Assembly: GCA_016934575.1 (NCBI GenBank)
Contig: JAFGSN010000203.1
Location: forward strand, 1 to 32,889
Direction of reading: 5' to 3'
From: Vicinamibacteria bacterium
GTDB lineage: Bacteria > Acidobacteriota > Vicinamibacteria > Fen-336
DNA length: 32,889 nucleotides
Below are positions 7,790 to 15,833 of the stretch, one piece after another (the first letter of the stretch is position 1; every line of letters begins with the position of its first letter). The position numbers and the translations under genes are program-made. The notes beneath the pieces were generated by a model. It had not been told where the DNA came from. It saw only the letters and a list, made by a program, of their open reading frames with translations, and made no database searches.

Positions 7790-9007
7790 ATGGACACGGT
7801 CCGCGAAGACAGCGCGTCGTCACGAGGCCGCCGGTCACGAAACGGCCCCTCCGTGGGCGTCGTGGAAACGCGTCATGTCGTCTTGTTCGGAGAAGAAGAC
7901 GACCGCCTGCGTCTGGACTCGGGCGCCCGCCTCGGCCCGATCACCGTCGCGTATGAGGCATACGGCCGATTGAACGAGGAGCGCACTAACGCCATTCTGA
8001 TCTGCCATGCGCTGTCCGGATCGGCGCACGCCGCCGGCTTCCACGGAGAATCCGGACGCGATCCCGGCTGGTGGGAAGGCGCCGTGGGTCCCGGCAAGGC
8101 GTTCGATACGGACAGGCACTTCATCCTGTGCTCGAATGTCCTCGGAGGCTGCGTCGGCACGACCGGTCCTTCATCCATCGATCCCGAAACCGGGCGCCGC
8201 TACGGCGTCCGTTTCCCGGTCGTCACCGTGGGCGACATGGTCAAGGTTCAGAAAGCGCTGGTCGATCATCTCGGAATCCCCCGTTTGCTAAGCGTGGCCG
8301 GCGGATCGCTCGGAGGCATGCAGGCGCTCGAATGGGCACTGCGCTACCCTGAACGGGTCCGTTCCGCCTGCGTCATCGCGGCCACGGCGCGGTTGTCGCC
8401 GCAGGCCATCGCCTTCAACGCCGTCGGTCGCAACTCGATCACCAGCGATCCGAACTGGCGAAGAGGCGAATACTCCGGCGATTCGGTTCCGGCGCTGGGA
8501 TTGTCCGTGGCCCGCATGATCGGCCACATCACGTACCTGAGCGACGAGGTCATGCACGTCAAGTTCGGCCGCCGCCTGCGAAGAAACGGCTTGAGCTACG
8601 ACTTCTCCCGCGAATTCCAGGTCGAGAGCTATCTCGACCATCAGGGCACGAAATTCGTGGAGCGTTTCGACGCCAACGCTTACCTCTACATGACCAAGGC
8701 CATGGACTATTTCGACGTGCCGGAGACCCACGGCGGCGGCGATTTGAACGCGGCGCTAGCGCGCATTCAGGCGCGCGTGCTCGTGCTCTCCTTCTCTTCG
8801 GACTGGCTCTTTCCGCCCTATCAGTCAAGAGAGATCGTGGACGCATTGCTGGGAAACAAGAAGGATGTGACCTACGTCAACATCGAGACGCCCTGCGGCC
8901 ATGACGCCTTTCTCCTGGAGATCGAAAAGGAGGGCTCTGTCATCGGCGCCTTTCTCGCCGCTACGGCGGAGGGATTGGGGCAAGCTCCCGCGGGAGCACG
9001 ACGGTGA
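7790..9007 (+). CDS. metX: Homoserine O-acetyltransferase MetX (alpha/beta hydrolase fold)
   Basis: MetX acylates homoserine from acetyl-CoA (some members use succinyl-CoA) to feed MetY. The 405-residue protein has the early conserved GPITVAYEAYGRLNEERTN, the ICHALSGSAHAAG segment and the LGGCVGTTGPSSIDP signature. The nucleophile elbow GGSLGGMQALEWA places Ser173, with Asp338 (SSDWLFPPYQSREI) and His371 (CGHDAFLLE) completing the triad. I used ATG 7790; an in-frame TTG at 7784 is the only nearby alternative, and neither has a strong ribosome site. The stop overlaps the metW start (GTGA), so translation is probably coupled. Acetyl versus succinyl specificity cannot be read with certainty here. 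Confidence 0.96.
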   Translation: MDTVREDSASSRGRRSRNGPSVGVVETRHVVLFGEEDDRLRLDSGARLGPITVAYEAYGRLNEERTNAILICHALSGSAHAAGFHGESGRDPGWWEGAVGPGKAFDTDRHFILCSNVLGGCVGTTGPSSIDPETGRRYGVRFPVVTVGDMVKVQKALVDHLGIPRLLSVAGGSLGGMQALEWALRYPERVRSACVIAATARLSPQAIAFNAVGRNSITSDPNWRRGEYSGDSVPALGLSVARMIGHITYLSDEVMHVKFGRRLRRNGLSYDFSREFQVESYLDHQGTKFVERFDANAYLYMTKAMDYFDVPETHGGGDLNAALARIQARVLVLSFSSDWLFPPYQSREIVDALLGNKKDVTYVNIETPCGHDAFLLEIEKEGSVIGAFLAATAEGLGQAPAGARR

Positions 9008-9624
9008 GGAAGCTTCTTGCCACAGTCGACGGTCGCATCGATCTCACGGCGATCGCGGAATGGATCACGGAGGACGGCAACGTGCTCGACCTGGGATGCG
9101 GCGACGGCGCTCTTCTCGACCATCTCATCCGCCACAAGCGCATCCGCGGCATGGGCGTGGACATCGATTTCAAGAGATTGCTGTCCTGCGTTCGACGGGG
9201 AATCCCCGTCGTTCAGAAGGATCTCAACCAGCCGCTCGGCTGTTTCGGCGACGGTTCATACGATCACGTCATCCTCAGTCAGACGATTCAGCAGGTGAGT
9301 CGGCCCGAGGATCTCATGATGGAGATCCTGCGCATCGGCCGAAACGCCATCGTCAGCTTTCCTAATTTCGGCCACTATTCCCTGCGTCTCCAGCTCCTGC
9401 TTTCGGGCCGAATGCCGCGCACGCGCGCGTTGCCTTACGAGTGGCACCGCACCCCCAACATCCATCTGATGACTCTGGCGGATTTCGAGGCTTTCTGTCA
9501 CGAACGGCACGTTCGAATCCTTCGTCGAGCGTACATCCTACGCCGGCGATTGCGACGCCGCGTCGTTTTCGCCAACCTGCTCTCCGAGGGAGCGGTGGTG
9601 CTCGCCTCGCGCGATCGCTCATGA
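9004..9624 (+). CDS. metW: Methionine biosynthesis protein MetW (methyltransferase fold)
   Basis: The 206-residue product matches MetW. It has the SAM-binding motif NVLDLGCGDGALLDHL near residues 26-40, GMGVDIDFKRLLSCVRRGI after it, then DHVILSQTIQQVSRPEDLM and AIVSFPNFGHYSLRLQLLLSGRMP, and LPYEWHRTPNIHLMT. MetW is commonly encoded next to metX and is thought to associate with or activate MetX in several bacteria. Here it starts with GTG inside the metX stop, the tightest coupling in the operon. No clear terminator follows. Identity is secure; its biochemical role is known less well. Confidence 0.94.
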   Translation: MRKLLATVDGRIDLTAIAEWITEDGNVLDLGCGDGALLDHLIRHKRIRGMGVDIDFKRLLSCVRRGIPVVQKDLNQPLGCFGDGSYDHVILSQTIQQVSRPEDLMMEILRIGRNAIVSFPNFGHYSLRLQLLLSGRMPRTRALPYEWHRTPNIHLMTLADFEAFCHERHVRILRRAYILRRRLRRRVVFANLLSEGAVVLASRDRS

Positions 9625-9744
9625 GTCGGGCGCTCGTCGTGACTTGACGAAACACGCCGATTATTGGAGACTTCGTCGTATCCTTTGTTTCTCGGCCAAG
9701 CACGGCGCCAGCAAGCGCCGATGCACGAGCCCTTGGAGGAGGAG

Positions 9745-10104
9745 ATGGACGAAGACACCCCCCGGACCGAGGCGCCGCCTTTCACTCAGTTGCCCATGGA
9801 ACCGGAAATACCGTCGGCGTTTCCGGAAGACACTCCGGAGTCCCGGTTCCCGGCCGTGATACAAGAGGCCTCCAAGCCGAAGCCGGCACAGAAGCCGGTC
9901 AAGAAGGCTAAGAAAAAGGCCAAACCGGCGAAGAAAAAAGCGATCAAAAAGGTCGTCAAGAAAAAGGCGGCGAAAAAGAAGGTCGTGAAAAAGAAGGCCG
10001 CCAAGAAGAGCGTCGTGAAGAAGAAAGTCGCGAAGAAGGCGCCCAAAAAGACGCCCAAGAAGAAAGCGGCGAAGAAGGGGCGAAAATCATCCGGCAGGAA
10101 GTAG
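9745..10104 (+). CDS. Lysine/alanine-rich histone H1-like protein
   Basis: The 119-residue product has two parts. Residues 1 to about 45 are acidic and proline-rich (MDEDTPRTEAPPF...). The rest is a low-complexity basic tail of KKAAKKK, KKVVKKK and KKAPKKTPKKKAAKKG units ending KSSGRK. This layout resembles bacterial histone H1-like nucleoid proteins, which bind DNA or RNA through the Lys/Ala tail. The ATG at 9745 was chosen because GGAGG lies five bases upstream; an in-frame ATG at 9721 would add eight residues. A strong terminator follows. Low-complexity tails can arise independently, so homology is uncertain even though the gene looks real. Confidence 0.72.
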   Translation: MDEDTPRTEAPPFTQLPMEPEIPSAFPEDTPESRFPAVIQEASKPKPAQKPVKKAKKKAKPAKKKAIKKVVKKKAAKKKVVKKKAAKKSVVKKKVAKKAPKKTPKKKAAKKGRKSSGRK

Positions 10105-10142
10105 GCTCGGAGTCCCCGGACTCGCAAATACCGCGATACGGA

Positions 10143-10186
10143 CGGTGGGGGTGATCTGACGTTCCATCCCCACCGGGCTTGTTTTT
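10143..10186 (+). terminator. Rho-independent terminator after the H1-like gene
   Basis: A perfect 8-bp stem, CGGTGGGG (10143-10150) with CCCCACCG (10168-10175), has a 17-base loop and is followed by GGCTTGTTTTTCT. It lies 38 bases after the stop of the lysine-rich gene and faces the convergent dehydrogenase gene. Confidence 0.75.
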
Positions 10187-10206
10187 CTCAATTGACGAAA
10201 TATCCG

Positions 10207-11247
10207 TTAAGGACGGATGATTGTTTTCATTTTTCTTTTCCTTTGTGTCATTTCCTTCAGAACACGCGGGAGCGCCCTCAACGGCTCTTCCCCTTCAATG
10301 AATTCATTGGGATTCACGGCTCCTGCCGCAACCAGCTCCAGCGCCCGACGGATGGTTTCCGGAGTGTGATGGAAGGTCCCAAACAGTCGATTCTCCTGAT
10401 AATGCGCCCTCTCCACGTCCAGTGAAGCCGTTGTTCCCGCCGCGCTGCCCCCAAACAGGTTGATCTGCCCGCCCTTTCTCACAACCGAGAGAGCGGCTTC
10501 GATGGTTTCGGACGTTCCGATGGCCTCGATGACTAGAGAAAAGCCTTGGCGCCCCGGACTGATCGCGCGAAGCTGACTCCCGAGATCCCCATGACGTTTG
10601 GAGACGACTTCATGCGCGCCCAATGCCTTGGCGCGCTCGAGCCCATCGAGGCTTCGCCCGGCGACGACGACACTCAGCCCCTGCTTTCTTGCCAGGACGA
10701 GAAGCATCAAACCGAGCGGTCCGGCGCCGATGACGGCCACGGAATCGCCTTTTCGAATCACGCATTCATCGAGACCATGGATCGCGCACGCCAGCGGCTC
10801 GATCAACGCCGCTTCATGCGCCTGGACGTTCGGAGGGCGATGCAAGAGATTCTTCTGAACGATACGTTCCGGAATGATCGTCAATTCCGCATAGGCGCCG
10901 TTCCAGAAAAGCAGGTCTTCACACAGGCTGGCGCGGCCGGTCTGACAGTATTCGCAAAAGCCGCAGGGCGCCGAGTTCGCCATGACGACCGGATCTCCGG
11001 GCGCAAAGCCGACGACGCCCTCGCCTGCCGCTTCGATCACGCCCGCCGCCTCGTGGCCGAACACGGCCGGCGGAACGATCATCCGCGCGTGATACCCGCG
11101 TCGAAACACCTTGGCGTCCGTTCCGCACGTCAACGCCGCCTCGATGCGTAATAGAACCTCGCCCGGACCCGGCTCGTCCACCGCGATCTCTTCGATGCGG
11201 ACGTCTTCCCGTCCATGAAGAACGGCCGCCATCGTCTTTCTCGCCAT
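10207..11247 (-). CDS. Zinc-dependent MDR-family alcohol/polyol dehydrogenase (first of tandem pair)
   Basis: The 346-residue product is a medium-chain dehydrogenase/reductase. The catalytic zinc ligands are in LTCGTDAKVF (Cys) and GHEAAG (His-Glu). The structural zinc site is the cysteine set in CGFCEYCQTGRASLC. The cofactor domain has VAVIGAGPLGLMLL followed by VVVAGRSLDGLERAKALGA. The second-strand end lacks the acidic residue typical of NAD enzymes, so NADP or mixed use is possible. The pattern is closest to threonine/sorbitol-type dehydrogenases, but the substrate is not readable. ATG 11247 is used; ATG 11232 is an alternative. It lies 10 bases after the neighbouring dehydrogenase, in the same operon. 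Confidence 0.85.
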   Translation of the reverse strand: MARKTMAAVLHGREDVRIEEIAVDEPGPGEVLLRIEAALTCGTDAKVFRRGYHARMIVPPAVFGHEAAGVIEAAGEGVVGFAPGDPVVMANSAPCGFCEYCQTGRASLCEDLLFWNGAYAELTIIPERIVQKNLLHRPPNVQAHEAALIEPLACAIHGLDECVIRKGDSVAVIGAGPLGLMLLVLARKQGLSVVVAGRSLDGLERAKALGAHEVVSKRHGDLGSQLRAISPGRQGFSLVIEAIGTSETIEAALSVVRKGGQINLFGGSAAGTTASLDVERAHYQENRLFGTFHHTPETIRRALELVAAGAVNPNEFIEGEEPLRALPRVLKEMTQRKRKMKTIIRP

Positions 11248-11257
11248 CTCGCGTTTC

Positions 11258-12319
11258 TCAGGCTTTCTCGCGCTGACCGCGTATTTCGATCATCGCTTTG
11301 AGCACGCCCGTACAAGGCTGCGCCGCGATCTCCACGGCGCGAGCGGTCTGCTCGAGAGAAAATCGATGGGTGATCAGCTCCTTGACGCGCACCTTGCGCT
11401 GGAACACAAGTTGGGCCGAGGTTTCTTGCAGATCGATAGACGAGCTGTATGCCGTCAAGATCCGCTTCTCGCTCGTGCAGAGGAGACCCAGTTCCACCTC
11501 CGCTTTCTCCCCTTTCGACGTGGCCGAGAACACCATGACCCTGCCGGCCGGCCGCGTCGCGGCAACCGCCTGAGCAAAGGCAACCGGGCCGGGCGCCGCA
11601 AGAAAGGCGCAGTCCGCGCCGCGTCCGTCGGTCCACGATCGCACCGCTGCCGGCACGTCTTCGCTCGCATCGACCGTCCGCTCAGCTCCCAGACGACGAC
11701 CCATATCGAGACGATCCGCGAGCATGTCGGAGACAACCGTTTTCGCCCCTCGTAAGCGCGCCAATTGCATAAGAATCAGGCCGATCGGCCCTTGCCCGAC
11801 GATGAGCGCCGTCTCGTCCGCTTGCAGGCAGGTATTCTCCACGGCCTTGAGACATGTGTTCACCGGCTCGACGAACGCCGCCTCTTCGAAATCCACGCCG
11901 TCGGGGATGCGCAAGATCCCGCGTTCGACGATCCAATCCATGGCCCGCACGTACTCGGCGAATCCCCCGCCGGACGGCTCGAAACCCGCGGTCGTTCCAT
12001 TGCGCTTGTAATGCGCGCACTGGGCAAAGGCGCCGCGATCGCAGTAGAAGCAATCACCGCATGGAACGTGGTGATGAGCCACGACCCGATCGCCTTCGCG
12101 GAAAGCAATCACGCCGCGGCCGACCTCAGCGACAACGCCCGCCATTTCATGACCGAAGATTCGGGGCGCCGGCAGGAGCCCTTTCTGGATCTTCTTGATG
12201 TCGGTCGGGCAGACGCCACACGCCTCGACCGCGATCAAGATCTCTCCCGGCCCGATCGCGGGACGAGGGACATCCTCGATCTCGATCCGCCCGACTCCTC
12301 GATAAACAGCGGCGCGCAT
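11258..12319 (-). CDS. Zinc-dependent MDR-family dehydrogenase (second of tandem pair)
   Basis: The 353-residue product is a second MDR enzyme, clearly diverged from its neighbour. Catalytic zinc ligands lie in ACGVCPTDIKK and GHEMAG, structural zinc cysteines in CGDCFYCDRGAFAQC, and the dinucleotide fold in ALIVGQGPIGLILM followed by TVVSDMLADRLDMGRRLGA, whose aspartate fits NAD preference. ATG 12319 is chosen over an in-frame TTG at 12328, since AGGA lies at a fair distance from the ATG. It is transcribed first in the pair. Two dissimilar zinc dehydrogenases in tandem suggest successive oxidations of one polyol or sugar alcohol, but this is inference. It is divergent from the terpenoid operon, and a functional link is unproven. 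Confidence 0.85.
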   Translation of the reverse strand: MRAAVYRGVGRIEIEDVPRPAIGPGEILIAVEACGVCPTDIKKIQKGLLPAPRIFGHEMAGVVAEVGRGVIAFREGDRVVAHHHVPCGDCFYCDRGAFAQCAHYKRNGTTAGFEPSGGGFAEYVRAMDWIVERGILRIPDGVDFEEAAFVEPVNTCLKAVENTCLQADETALIVGQGPIGLILMQLARLRGAKTVVSDMLADRLDMGRRLGAERTVDASEDVPAAVRSWTDGRGADCAFLAAPGPVAFAQAVAATRPAGRVMVFSATSKGEKAEVELGLLCTSEKRILTAYSSSIDLQETSAQLVFQRKVRVKELITHRFSLEQTARAVEIAAQPCTGVLKAMIEIRGQREKA

Positions 12320-12709
12320 GGGATTCAAATCCTAACGCGGCCGATGGCTGCGGCCAAACGACGGCCTCGCGATGACCTGCCGTCATTGCGCGCCGAGCGC
12401 CACTGTCGCTCCAGCGGCTGGTCTACATCGACAAGCAGTAGAAGCCGGCGAAGCGCTTGACTCCTGTCGCCGCGCAACGACACGGCAGGAGGCGACCTGG
12501 CGATGTGAGATCCCGGCAAGCACGCTCTTCGACGCCTGGCGAGGAGGTTGGCGACGGTCAGAGCCGCCGCCCCGACCTGCGGCGTGGCCGACTCCGGCAT
12601 CACCTTGACACCGCTTGCGGCTTTGGGCGCGAAAGCAAAGGCCTATCAGTTGGTGAGCCGCCCCGCGGCGAAATGCCGTCTGTTCAGTTGAAGGCGGCCG
12701 GCCGCCCCG
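12320..12709. other. Divergent spacer between dehydrogenase pair and terpenoid operon
   Basis: No supported gene. Short open frames exist on both strands but have no recognisable domain or ribosome site. The spacer must hold promoters for both flanking operons. A TTGACA at 12605-12610 points towards the plus-strand operon, but no good -10 lies 16-18 bases downstream, so I do not call a promoter. Confidence 0.4.
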
Positions 12710-14947
12710 ATGTTGGCGGGAAAAATGGATCTTTTCTCAATCGATGCCGTGACAGGCCAATCCGAGGACAACACCGATCCTCTCCTACGACACGCTTCCG
12801 AAATCGAGTGGTGGTGGTGTCTTCTTGAGCTCGATCGCCGTTTTGTCCTGACGACTCGCCTCTTGCGTGTCCGGCCCCGCTTCAACGGAAGCGAAGGCTG
12901 GATGGCTTCAATGTCCATCCAAGAAAACACTGGCGCCATCAGTCATGGCGCCACATTCGTCTGCCGAAATCTCGCCTCGTTTGTTCGAAATCAAGTGCGG
13001 AAATTGGTCCGCAAATCAACGGATGTCTTTCTCAACGCTTTTCTCGAAATCAATCAGGACGGCGGGATCCACGCACCTTTTCGCTCAATGGCAACGCCAA
13101 GGGTCTCCGGGGACTCTGTATTCGAGATTTCCTTCGACCTCGATCCACTTCTGTGGACCATTGACCGCCAGAATCGAACATCGCACTTGAGGATTCGCAC
13201 GCATTTCCTGGAATTCGAAACAGGATTCGATCTTTTCAAGCGGTCGATTCCTATCCCGACTCCGAAGGCCAACGGCTTATCAGGGCGTCTGCTCTGTCGC
13301 GCCCGAATCGCTCCCAGCAGCACCCTGGCCATCAGCGGAAGGCAGGAGATCATCGGGAACGGATCGATCTGGATGGAACACTTTTGGGGGCCCTGGCCTC
13401 AGCGGAATTCCATACGCCACTTTTACCTGCCGGAGATCAATCGGTTTATCGTTCATGTACACGATCATTCCACGCTGTTGATTCAGCACCGTCCTGCGGA
13501 AGAAGCCCTTATTCATCGCCTGGATGCCGACGCCACCGAATTCGAAGACGTCAGTCCAGCATGTGCCGTCTCGGCCGACACCTTCGAAAGCGCCCGCACT
13601 TTCAACCGCTATGACACAAGCTGGTCTTTCAGTCAGGGGGACGCCCAGAGCTTGAACGTCCGGCTCACCGCCGCACCCGCCGAAATCCCGGTACCGAGTA
13701 TGAGAAGGGGCTTCTTGATCTCCGGCTGCCAACTCGAAGGCACGCTTCTCAACGTCCCGATCCGTGGAAGCGGGTGCGCAGAGATCTTCGGCCAAGAGGT
13801 GAACGTCAACCGTTTTTTCTGGGGAATGCAGAAAACCACTCTGGCGACCCGCCTGGAATCGTTCATGCCGAGGGCGTTCGACCCGTCATGGTTTCAACGT
13901 ATCTGCATGACCCCGAACCCCTTGATTCTGGACCCCAACGACGCTCAATTTGCCATATTGGATCCCATCTGGTCCATGATGGACCGCGGCGGAAAGGGAT
14001 GGCGATCCACTTGGTTGGCGCTCTGCCTGTACGCGCTGTCCTACGAAGGGCGCCAATTCATTGATCTCCTTCCCGTCATTGAACTGCTCCACACAGGCAG
14101 CCTGGTTATCGATGACATCCAGGATCAATCCCGCATGCGCCGTGGAAAACCGGCGCTTCACGAACAGATCGGCACCGATCTGGCCATCAACGTGGGAAAT
14201 TTCCTGTATTTCCTGCCACTGATCCTCATCCAGGAGGCTCATTGGCTCAGCGACACACAGCGCCTTCACATCTTCGAGCACATCGCGACAGCACTCAGGC
14301 AAGGCCATATCGGTCAAGGAATCGACCTCATGTGGTCCAAGGGCCGGTTGGATACCGACGCGAAAGCGTCGGACCTTGAAGTGGCGCAATCCCAATTATT
14401 GGAGCAATACAGACTGAAATCCGGATCTCAACTCGAATCGATTGCCCGAATCGCCGGGACCATCTCCCAAGCGCCTCCAAACCTGGTCGCGGTTCTTGCG
14501 GACTACTCCAGGGTATTTGGCGTTGTTTTCCAGATCGTCGACGATCTGATCGATGTTCAGGAGGGTTTCGAGAAACTGGGAAAAGATGAATTCGAGGATC
14601 TTAAGAACGGCCGTCTCAACATGGTGCTGCTCCACACCCTGTGCCGCCTTTCGCCTCGAGAAAGGAGGAAGGTGATCCGAGCCATGAATGACGCGACCGG
14701 CAAGAATCGCGAGACAATCCGGACACTGATCTCGGCTTCAAATGCGGAACAGCAGTGCATCGCGCTGGCCGAAGAGATGATCGAAAAAGCCTGGACGCCC
14801 ATGGCGGCATTGCCGGCCACCGATGCCAAGATCGTCCTACGCTCCGTTCCCAAATGGCTGCTAGAGCAGCGGAGGGCCGCGTCGACAAGAAGACGCGGTG
14901 TTTTCCAGCGAAACTGGAAACGCGCTTGCCAATTCGCTTTGCGGTAG
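12710..14947 (+). CDS. Fusion of AttH/CrtC-like domain and polyprenyl diphosphate synthase
   Basis: A 745-residue two-domain protein. Residues about 400-720 form a trans-isoprenyl diphosphate synthase. They show GGKGWRS (427-433, with the conserved Lys and Arg), the first aspartate motif DDIQD (468-472) in LLHTGSLVIDDIQDQSRMRR, and the second motif DDLID (611-615). Such enzymes condense isopentenyl diphosphate with allylic diphosphates to C15-C20 or longer chains. The first-motif context recalls geranylgeranyl diphosphate synthases of the eukaryotic type. Residues 1 to about 390 look like the lipocalin-type AttH/CrtC (carotenoid 1,2-hydratase) superfamily, with EIEWWWCLLEL at 31-41 and GNGSIWMEHFWGPW in mid-domain. 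A second start, ATG 12725, is possible. The synthase call is firm; the N-terminal one rests on motif resemblance. Confidence 0.85.
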   Translation: MLAGKMDLFSIDAVTGQSEDNTDPLLRHASEIEWWWCLLELDRRFVLTTRLLRVRPRFNGSEGWMASMSIQENTGAISHGATFVCRNLASFVRNQVRKLVRKSTDVFLNAFLEINQDGGIHAPFRSMATPRVSGDSVFEISFDLDPLLWTIDRQNRTSHLRIRTHFLEFETGFDLFKRSIPIPTPKANGLSGRLLCRARIAPSSTLAISGRQEIIGNGSIWMEHFWGPWPQRNSIRHFYLPEINRFIVHVHDHSTLLIQHRPAEEALIHRLDADATEFEDVSPACAVSADTFESARTFNRYDTSWSFSQGDAQSLNVRLTAAPAEIPVPSMRRGFLISGCQLEGTLLNVPIRGSGCAEIFGQEVNVNRFFWGMQKTTLATRLESFMPRAFDPSWFQRICMTPNPLILDPNDAQFAILDPIWSMMDRGGKGWRSTWLALCLYALSYEGRQFIDLLPVIELLHTGSLVIDDIQDQSRMRRGKPALHEQIGTDLAINVGNFLYFLPLILIQEAHWLSDTQRLHIFEHIATALRQGHIGQGIDLMWSKGRLDTDAKASDLEVAQSQLLEQYRLKSGSQLESIARIAGTISQAPPNLVAVLADYSRVFGVVFQIVDDLIDVQEGFEKLGKDEFEDLKNGRLNMVLLHTLCRLSPRERRKVIRAMNDATGKNRETIRTLISASNAEQQCIALAEEMIEKAWTPMAALPATDAKIVLRSVPKWLLEQRRAASTRRRGVFQRNWKRACQFALR

Positions 14948-14963
14948 CCCCCCGGTCATTCCT

Positions 14964-15833
14964 GTGACAGTCCTGTCCCCTTTCTCGGAATTCCTGATCA
15001 AGCATTTTTACTTCTCCGCCTGCCTGGCATTGGTGTTCCTGGCCCTGCTCTCCTTGTTGGTCTTCGCCGGCCACAGAAACACATCGGTGATCAGTGGCGC
15101 GCTATCTCTGCCATGCGGGCTCTACGCAATCTTCTTCGTCCCCGAATACTGGGACCCCGTCCGGGTATTCCGCTGGTTTATCGATGTCGGTCCGGAGGAT
15201 TTTCTGTTCTCGTTTGCCAACGGATGCCTGGTCTGGCTTCTCTGCGTGATGCCCCTTGGAAAGCGGCGTCCGCGGTTCGAGATCTCTGCCCATCCCCTGC
15301 TCTTGAGGTATGGAACCTGTTGCGGAATCTTCATTCCTGCTCTGTTCATCGGGCCCGTTCTAGGGATGGGCGTCATGACATCGTTTCTGGTGGCCAGTTC
15401 CGCTGTTGTGATCGTGGCGCTTTGTCGGAATCCCAAGCTTTGGGTTTTTTCTCTTTCCGGCGCATCGCTCTTCCCATTGTTCTATTTCTTGGTCACGGCC
15501 GCGCTGTTTGCGTTGAAACCGAGTTTTCTCGACGAATGGAACCTTGTCCAACTGTCGGGTGTCCGGGTTTTACGTGTCCCGTTGGAAGAAATCCTCTGGG
15601 CATTTGGGTACGGCTGCGGTTGGTGCACGGTCATGGCGTTTTCGTTTGACGCAAAATTCCCGAAAGCCAACGTGCCACCTCGGCCCCGGGATCCCGCCGG
15701 GGCTTTCTCCGAACGTCAGACCAGGCGCCGCGATTCATCCCAACCCGCCCGGAGTCATGCAATGGTGGACGCCATTAAGATTCCGGCTTTCGACGGCCAG
15801 GCGCCGATATCGCCCCAGAAGCCGGAAGCATGA
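14964..15833 (+). CDS. Membrane protein with two lycopene-cyclase-type domains
   Basis: A highly hydrophobic protein of about 289 residues with roughly seven membrane segments. Two internal units resemble the lycopene cyclase domain of CrtYc/CrtYd-type cyclases. The first is FVPEYWDPVRVFRWF followed by VGPEDFLFSFANG. The second is LDEWNLVQLSGVRVLRV followed by PLEEILWAFGYG. In that family the acidic pair after proline is conserved and probably catalytic; here the units read PED and PLEE. A tail of about 60 polar, proline-rich residues ends the protein. GTG 14964 follows the upstream stop by 16 bases; an in-frame GTG at 14898 would overlap it. The stop overlaps the next start (ATGA). The protein may cyclise the prenyl chain made next door. 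The substrate is unknown. Confidence 0.78.
   Translation: MTVLSPFSEFLIKHFYFSACLALVFLALLSLLVFAGHRNTSVISGALSLPCGLYAIFFVPEYWDPVRVFRWFIDVGPEDFLFSFANGCLVWLLCVMPLGKRRPRFEISAHPLLLRYGTCCGIFIPALFIGPVLGMGVMTSFLVASSAVVIVALCRNPKLWVFSLSGASLFPLFYFLVTAALFALKPSFLDEWNLVQLSGVRVLRVPLEEILWAFGYGCGWCTVMAFSFDAKFPKANVPPRPRDPAGAFSERQTRRRDSSQPARSHAMVDAIKIPAFDGQAPISPQKPEA

Noticed and set aside
9644-9672. TTGACG upstream of the H1-like gene
   Set aside because: The hexamer 17 bases downstream (GAGACT) matches the -10 consensus at only three positions.
12325-12603. Minus-strand 92-codon frame in the divergent spacer
   Set aside because: No ribosome site, no recognised domain, and Arg-rich low-quality sequence typical of GC-rich noncoding DNA.
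12605-12633. TTGACA upstream of the terpenoid operon
   Set aside because: No acceptable -10 at 16-18 bases, so a promoter call would not be supported.
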